From Atopobiaceae bacterium (GTDB lineage Bacteria > Actinomycetota > Coriobacteriia > Coriobacteriales > Atopobiaceae): DNA of 14,817 nt. Shown in pieces: positions 12,287-14,817 of this stretch. Every line of letters starts with the position of its first letter. Position 1 is the stretch's first letter. The DNA is taken from NCBI GenBank assembly GCA_017460265.1, contig JAFUBJ010000284.1, forward strand, positions 1 to 14,817, given 5' to 3'. The notes under the pieces were generated by a model. The model searched no databases. It had not been told where the DNA came from and saw only the letters and a list, made by a program, of their open reading frames with translations. The position numbers and the translations under genes were made by a program.

Positions 12287-12667
12287 ATGGAGATAGTCAT
12301 ATCCAACTCGTCGGACAAGCCCATCTACGAGCAGATTGCATCGCAGATCCGTGCAGCCATCATGTCGGGCGAGCTCTCCGCCGGAGAGCAGCTGCCCGCC
12401 ATCCGCTCGCTCGCCCCACAGCTGCGCCTCAGCGCCATCACCCCCAAGCGGGCCTCCCACGACCTCGAGTCGCAAGGCTTCATCCACACCGTCCCCGGCA
12501 AGGGATGTTTCGTGGCCGGAGACAACCTTGAGCTCTTGCGAGAGGAGCGCCTGCGCATGGTGGAGGCATCGCTCGCGAAGGCCGTTGCCGACGCACGTAC
12601 GGCCGGCATCACCGCGCAAGACCTGCGCGAAATGCTCGACCTGCAACTGGAGGATGAGGAGAAATGA
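12287..12667 (+). CDS. GntR-family (YtrA-type) transcriptional regulator
   Basis: A 126-residue winged-helix repressor of the short YtrA type. The GntR DNA-binding domain covers residues 10-78: KPIYEQIASQIRAAIMSGEL, GEQLPAIRSLAPQL, SAITPKRASHDLESQGFI and the wing GKGCFVAG. The short helical C-terminus (about 80-126) serves dimerisation and lacks the large ligand domain of other GntR proteins. The start at 12287 follows an AAGGA site; the frame is open upstream into REP 3 but that is not coding. It overlaps the ATPase gene by four bases (ATGA), so the two are translated together. Such regulators usually repress their own ABC operon until an antibiotic or peptide signal appears; the signal is unknown here. 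Confidence 0.93.
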   Translation: MEIVISNSSDKPIYEQIASQIRAAIMSGELSAGEQLPAIRSLAPQLRLSAITPKRASHDLESQGFIHTVPGKGCFVAGDNLELLREERLRMVEASLAKAVADARTAGITAQDLREMLDLQLEDEEK

Positions 12668-13596
12668 CCACCGCGTTTGCGTCGCTCCCGGCCCTTGATC
12701 TTCAGGATACGCCCTGCGACCTGCGGCTTATTGACGTACAGAAGCACTATGACGGATTTCGTCTGGGGCCGGTGAGCCTTGGCATACCGCGTGACTCCGT
12801 CGTGGGCCTGATCGGCCAAAACGGTGCTGGCAAGACCACGCTCATGAAGGGCATCCTCGGCACCATCCATCTGGACGGCGGCGGCGTCGAGCTGTTTGGC
12901 CAGAACACGTCCGCACTTGCCGACACCGCCCTCGCTTCCCTTAAAGAACGCATTGGCTTCGTGAGTGCCGTGACCTCCTATCCCGTCGGCATGACCGTAC
13001 GCGACGTAGCCCGCACCTACGAGCTCGCGTTTCCGCACTTCAGCCGCCCTGAGTTCGAGCGCCTCGCCACGCAGATGAGCCTTCTTCCGTCCGCCGCGGG
13101 AAAGAAGGTGCGCGACCTCTCGCGCGGCATGGGCATGAAACTGCAGCTCGCATGCGTGCTCGCAACGGGTGCCGACCTGCTCATCATGGACGAGCCCACG
13201 GCCGGCCTTGACCCTATCGTGCGCGAGGAGGTGCTCGACCTGCTTCGCACCTGGATGGAGGCGGGAGGGAGGTCCATCCTCATCTCCAGCCACATCACAA
13301 GCGACCTGAGTAACCTAGCCGACTACCTGGCGCTTATTGACGACGGGCAGCTCGTGCTGAACTGCGGTCGCGATGACATTGACGCCATGGGCGTGGCCCA
13401 CCTGCGCACGTCCGAGCTTGAGGCCGTGCGCGCTGGCAGCATCGCTCACGACATGCCGGCCCTGCGCCACGACCTGAGCCTCGACCTGCTTGTGCCCGAC
13501 CGATCGGCGTTTATGAGCGCCTATCCCGACTACATCTGTGACCCCGCGACCATCGACGACGTCATGGTCCTGCTCGTGAAGGGCGAGGTGAGATAG
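12664..13596 (+). CDS. ABC transporter ATP-binding protein
   Basis: This 310-residue nucleotide-binding subunit powers an ABC exporter with the permease encoded next. Visible motifs: Walker A GQNGAGKTT (51-59), signature region DLSRGMGMKLQLA (151-163), Walker B LLIMDEPTAGLDP (172-184) and the H-loop His210 in ISSHITSD. The Q-loop region after IGFVSAVTSYP has no obvious glutamine, as is often so in the YtrB/BcrA-like group. After residue 225 there is a C-terminal extension of about 85 residues typical of that group. It overlaps gntR at 12664-12667 and is followed immediately by the permease start. The likely role is export of, or resistance to, a peptide, lipid or antimicrobial, inferred from family context. 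Confidence 0.95.
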   Translation: MTTAFASLPALDLQDTPCDLRLIDVQKHYDGFRLGPVSLGIPRDSVVGLIGQNGAGKTTLMKGILGTIHLDGGGVELFGQNTSALADTALASLKERIGFVSAVTSYPVGMTVRDVARTYELAFPHFSRPEFERLATQMSLLPSAAGKKVRDLSRGMGMKLQLACVLATGADLLIMDEPTAGLDPIVREEVLDLLRTWMEAGGRSILISSHITSDLSNLADYLALIDDGQLVLNCGRDDIDAMGVAHLRTSELEAVRAGSIAHDMPALRHDLSLDLLVPDRSAFMSAYPDYICDPATIDDVMVLLVKGEVR

Positions 13597-14292
13597 ATGA
13601 AAGCCCTGCTCTATTCCGATTGGTGCCTGATGCGCAATACCATCGTGCGCTACCTGGGTGTCTGCATGATCATCGTCATCCCCATCGTGGGAATGGCCAA
13701 CGGGGACGCAAGCGCCGCGCCCGGAGTCATGGCCGCAAGCATGTTCACCGCGATGCTGTTGTTCTACGCGATGCTTGGCCTCTTTGGCAGCGATGAACAG
13801 GGCGACTGGGAGCAGATGCGCCTAGCGCTGCCGGTAACGCCGCGTCTGGTGGTGCGCGAACGCTACGTCTTTCTGGTCCTGGCGGGCCTTGCCATCGTGG
13901 CGGCAGGGACGGTGGTCGGCATGCTGACAAACGTGATCCTCTCGGCCTTGGCCTCTCTTGCCGTACCGCGTGACTTAGCTGAGGTTGCCGGCGGAGCTCT
14001 TGGTGCCGCCATTGTCGCCCTCGCGTACCTGGCGCTCATGATGCCCTATGTGTTCAAGGTGGGCATGACCAAGGCGCGCATCACGTTCTCGCTGCCGTTC
14101 ATTCTGTGCCTGCTGCTGAACGTCGGCCCCGTACGCGACGTGGTCATGGGCCTCGGTGGCGCGCTGGAGCATCTGGAGGCCACGATGGGCTCCCCCGCCC
14201 CGATCTTTGCCGCTATCGTAGTTGCCACGGCGGCACTCTACGTAGTCTCGATGCGCATCTCCGAGAGCATCTACGCCCGCCGCGACTTCTGA
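13597..14292 (+). CDS. ABC-2 type transporter permease
   Basis: A 231-residue integral membrane protein with about six hydrophobic segments, near residues 16-33, 42-64, 90-119, 133-153, 162-176 and 201-219. A cytoplasmic loop after the second segment holds GSDEQGDWEQMRLALPVTPRL (residues 64-84, shown with the conserved 'lPvt...vv..RY' pattern of ABC-2 permeases). Its ATG directly follows the TAG of the ATPase gene, with a GAGGTGAG ribosome site inside that gene's last codons. It is the transmembrane partner of the ATPase; a homodimer would give a full channel. The trio GntR-ATPase-permease resembles ytr- and pmt-type export operons. The substrate cannot be read from sequence. Confidence 0.9.
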   Translation: MKALLYSDWCLMRNTIVRYLGVCMIIVIPIVGMANGDASAAPGVMAASMFTAMLLFYAMLGLFGSDEQGDWEQMRLALPVTPRLVVRERYVFLVLAGLAIVAAGTVVGMLTNVILSALASLAVPRDLAEVAGGALGAAIVALAYLALMMPYVFKVGMTKARITFSLPFILCLLLNVGPVRDVVMGLGGALEHLEATMGSPAPIFAAIVVATAALYVVSMRISESIYARRDF

Positions 14293-14302
14293 GGACAGCC
14301 AT

Positions 14303-14425
14303 GTGCACGCCTGCGTTCACTTAAGCCGTCGCATGTGAACGAAACAGTGCACCTGGGCATACCCATGGCACCCAGGTGCACATCTGCGTTCACTTGGCAG
14401 CGCCAAAATGAACGAAAGCATGCAC
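14303..14425. repeat. Array of four 18-bp half-sites in alternating orientation
   Basis: The pattern GTGCAC-N5-CGTTCAC occurs at 14303-14320, inverted at 14335-14352, again direct at 14376-14393, and inverted with changes at 14408-14425 (ATGAACG-N5-ATGCAC). Each direct-inverted pair is separated by 14 bp and makes a 50-bp imperfect palindrome; the two pairs repeat at a 73-bp step. No coding function is seen. It begins 10 bp after the permease stop. Confidence 0.85.
14347..14381. repeat. 11-bp perfect inverted repeat between the two 50-bp palindromes
   Basis: GTGCACCTGGG (14347-14357) and CCCAGGTGCAC (14371-14381) with a 13-base loop. It uses the facing GTGCAC ends of the second and third half-sites, so the array can fold in two alternative ways. 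Confidence 0.8.
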
Positions 14426-14479
14426 AAGACGCAAGGCGCTACATCGACCCTCGACCATTCTTGCAAACGGGACCCTCCA

Positions 14480-14631
14480 CGTTGACCGTCAAACGGCACG
14501 GATAACGAGCTGCCAAGATGACGTTGACCGTTAGACAGAACGGATAAGCCTTGATACAGGCAGTTATCCATGCCGTTTGGCGGTCAACGCCATAGTCGCA
14601 ACATCTTATCCGTGCCGTTTATCGGTCAACG
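14480..14631. repeat. Array of four 26-bp repeats, forward-forward-reverse-reverse, with 16-bp spacers
   Basis: Units at 14480-14505 and 14522-14547 run forward; units at 14564-14589 and 14606-14631 are inverted. Each begins CGTTGACCG and ends GGATAA (read forward), with about 19 of 26 positions invariant. All three spacers are exactly 16 bp and unlike one another. The centre-to-centre step is 42 bp, and the whole block is a large imperfect palindrome centred near 14555.5. It lies between convergent genes. The 54 bp between this array and the preceding one show nothing I recognise. Confidence 0.92.
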
Positions 14632-14651
14632 TACGGCCCAAGCGCAAAAAG

Positions 14652-14817
14652 CTACTTGCCAGCCTTCCCAGAGTCATACTCGATGCCCAAGCAAAGCTCA
14701 GAAACAGTTATCCCAAGGCCTCTCGAAATCTTGATCAGGTTGTCTATCGCAATATTGCGACGACCCTTTTCCACGCCAATGAGATAGGTGCGGTCTATAG
14801 GCACGATCTCCGCAAAC
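14652..14817 (-). CDS. XRE-family helix-turn-helix regulator, C-terminal part only
   Basis: Only the last 54 codons lie in the window; the start is beyond the right edge. The peptide includes IDRTYLIGVEKGRRNIAIDN, then LIKISRGLGITVSELCLG and a short basic end (DSGKAGK). This is the recognition helix and following helices of an XRE/Cro-type domain, in which 'r.yis.iE.GkrN.sl..l.kia.aL.i...eL' is typical. Small proteins that stop soon after this domain include solitary regulators and restriction-modification controllers, so the gene beyond the edge could be either; this is inference. Its 3' end faces the 26-bp array, which starts 20 bp downstream of its stop. No terminator T-run was seen. Confidence 0.88.
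   Translation of the reverse strand, partial: FAEIVPIDRTYLIGVEKGRRNIAIDNLIKISRGLGITVSELCLGIEYDSGKAGK

Noticed and set aside
12010..12324. N-terminal extension of the transposase by 105 residues
   Set aside because: The extension would translate two REPs and the opposing gntR promoter; a good ribosome site and the family start lie at 12009.
14480..14631. CRISPR-like array (repeats with equal spacers)
   Set aside because: Units are inverted in the second half, spacers are only 16 bp, there are just four units, and no cas genes or leader are seen.

Overview
The window is GC-rich, gene-dense bacterial DNA with short intergenic gaps. The gene set and order (RF1 followed by PrmC, an L31 with a long Ala/Lys/Glu tail, an exonuclease III, a FolP-FolK fusion next to CoaX) suggest a high-GC actinobacterium. 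My best guess is a coriobacterium of the Olsenella/Atopobium kind. That placement is inference from protein character, not from a marker gene or a search.

Layout. Positions 1-1326 (minus): prfA (release factor 1), then the 5' end of prmC, whose product methylates the GGQ motif of release factors. Positions 1488-3786 (plus): an unrecognised single-pass membrane protein and a protein resembling only the C-terminal chaperone part of trigger factor. A bidirectional terminator separates these from a minus-strand block read right to left: cobB-type sirtuin (7566-8303), folP-folK fusion, a degenerate biotin-ligase-like protein, coaX and rpmE. This block serves cofactor and translation functions (folate, pantothenate to CoA), and rpmE has its own promoter and a leader hairpin. 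Positions 8399-9289 (plus) hold a patatin-like lipase, convergent with an Rpn-family nuclease (9308-10237, minus) that carries a 12-bp tandem repeat. The nuclease is divergent from xth (10411-11193, plus), and a perfect palindrome lies between their promoters.

Positions 11200-12205 form a compact REP/RAYT unit: a Y1 (HUH) transposase flanked on each side by two 27-bp palindromes in inverted orientation. The right-hand pair abuts a strong promoter for a GntR-ATPase-permease operon (12287-14292) that probably represses itself through TATGTACGG repeats overlapping the -10 box.

The last non-coding stretch (14293-14651) lies between convergent genes and holds two separate, unusually ordered repeat arrays. 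The first has four 18-bp half-sites in alternating orientation. The second has four 26-bp units in the order forward, forward, reverse, reverse, with exactly 16 bp between each. A truncated XRE-family regulator follows at the right edge.

The most unusual things here are the REP/RAYT unit (whose transposase C-terminus is encoded inside a REP), the 26-bp/16-bp symmetric array, the domain-stripped trigger-factor relative and the biotin-ligase-like pseudoenzyme. No rRNA, tRNA or CRISPR array was seen.
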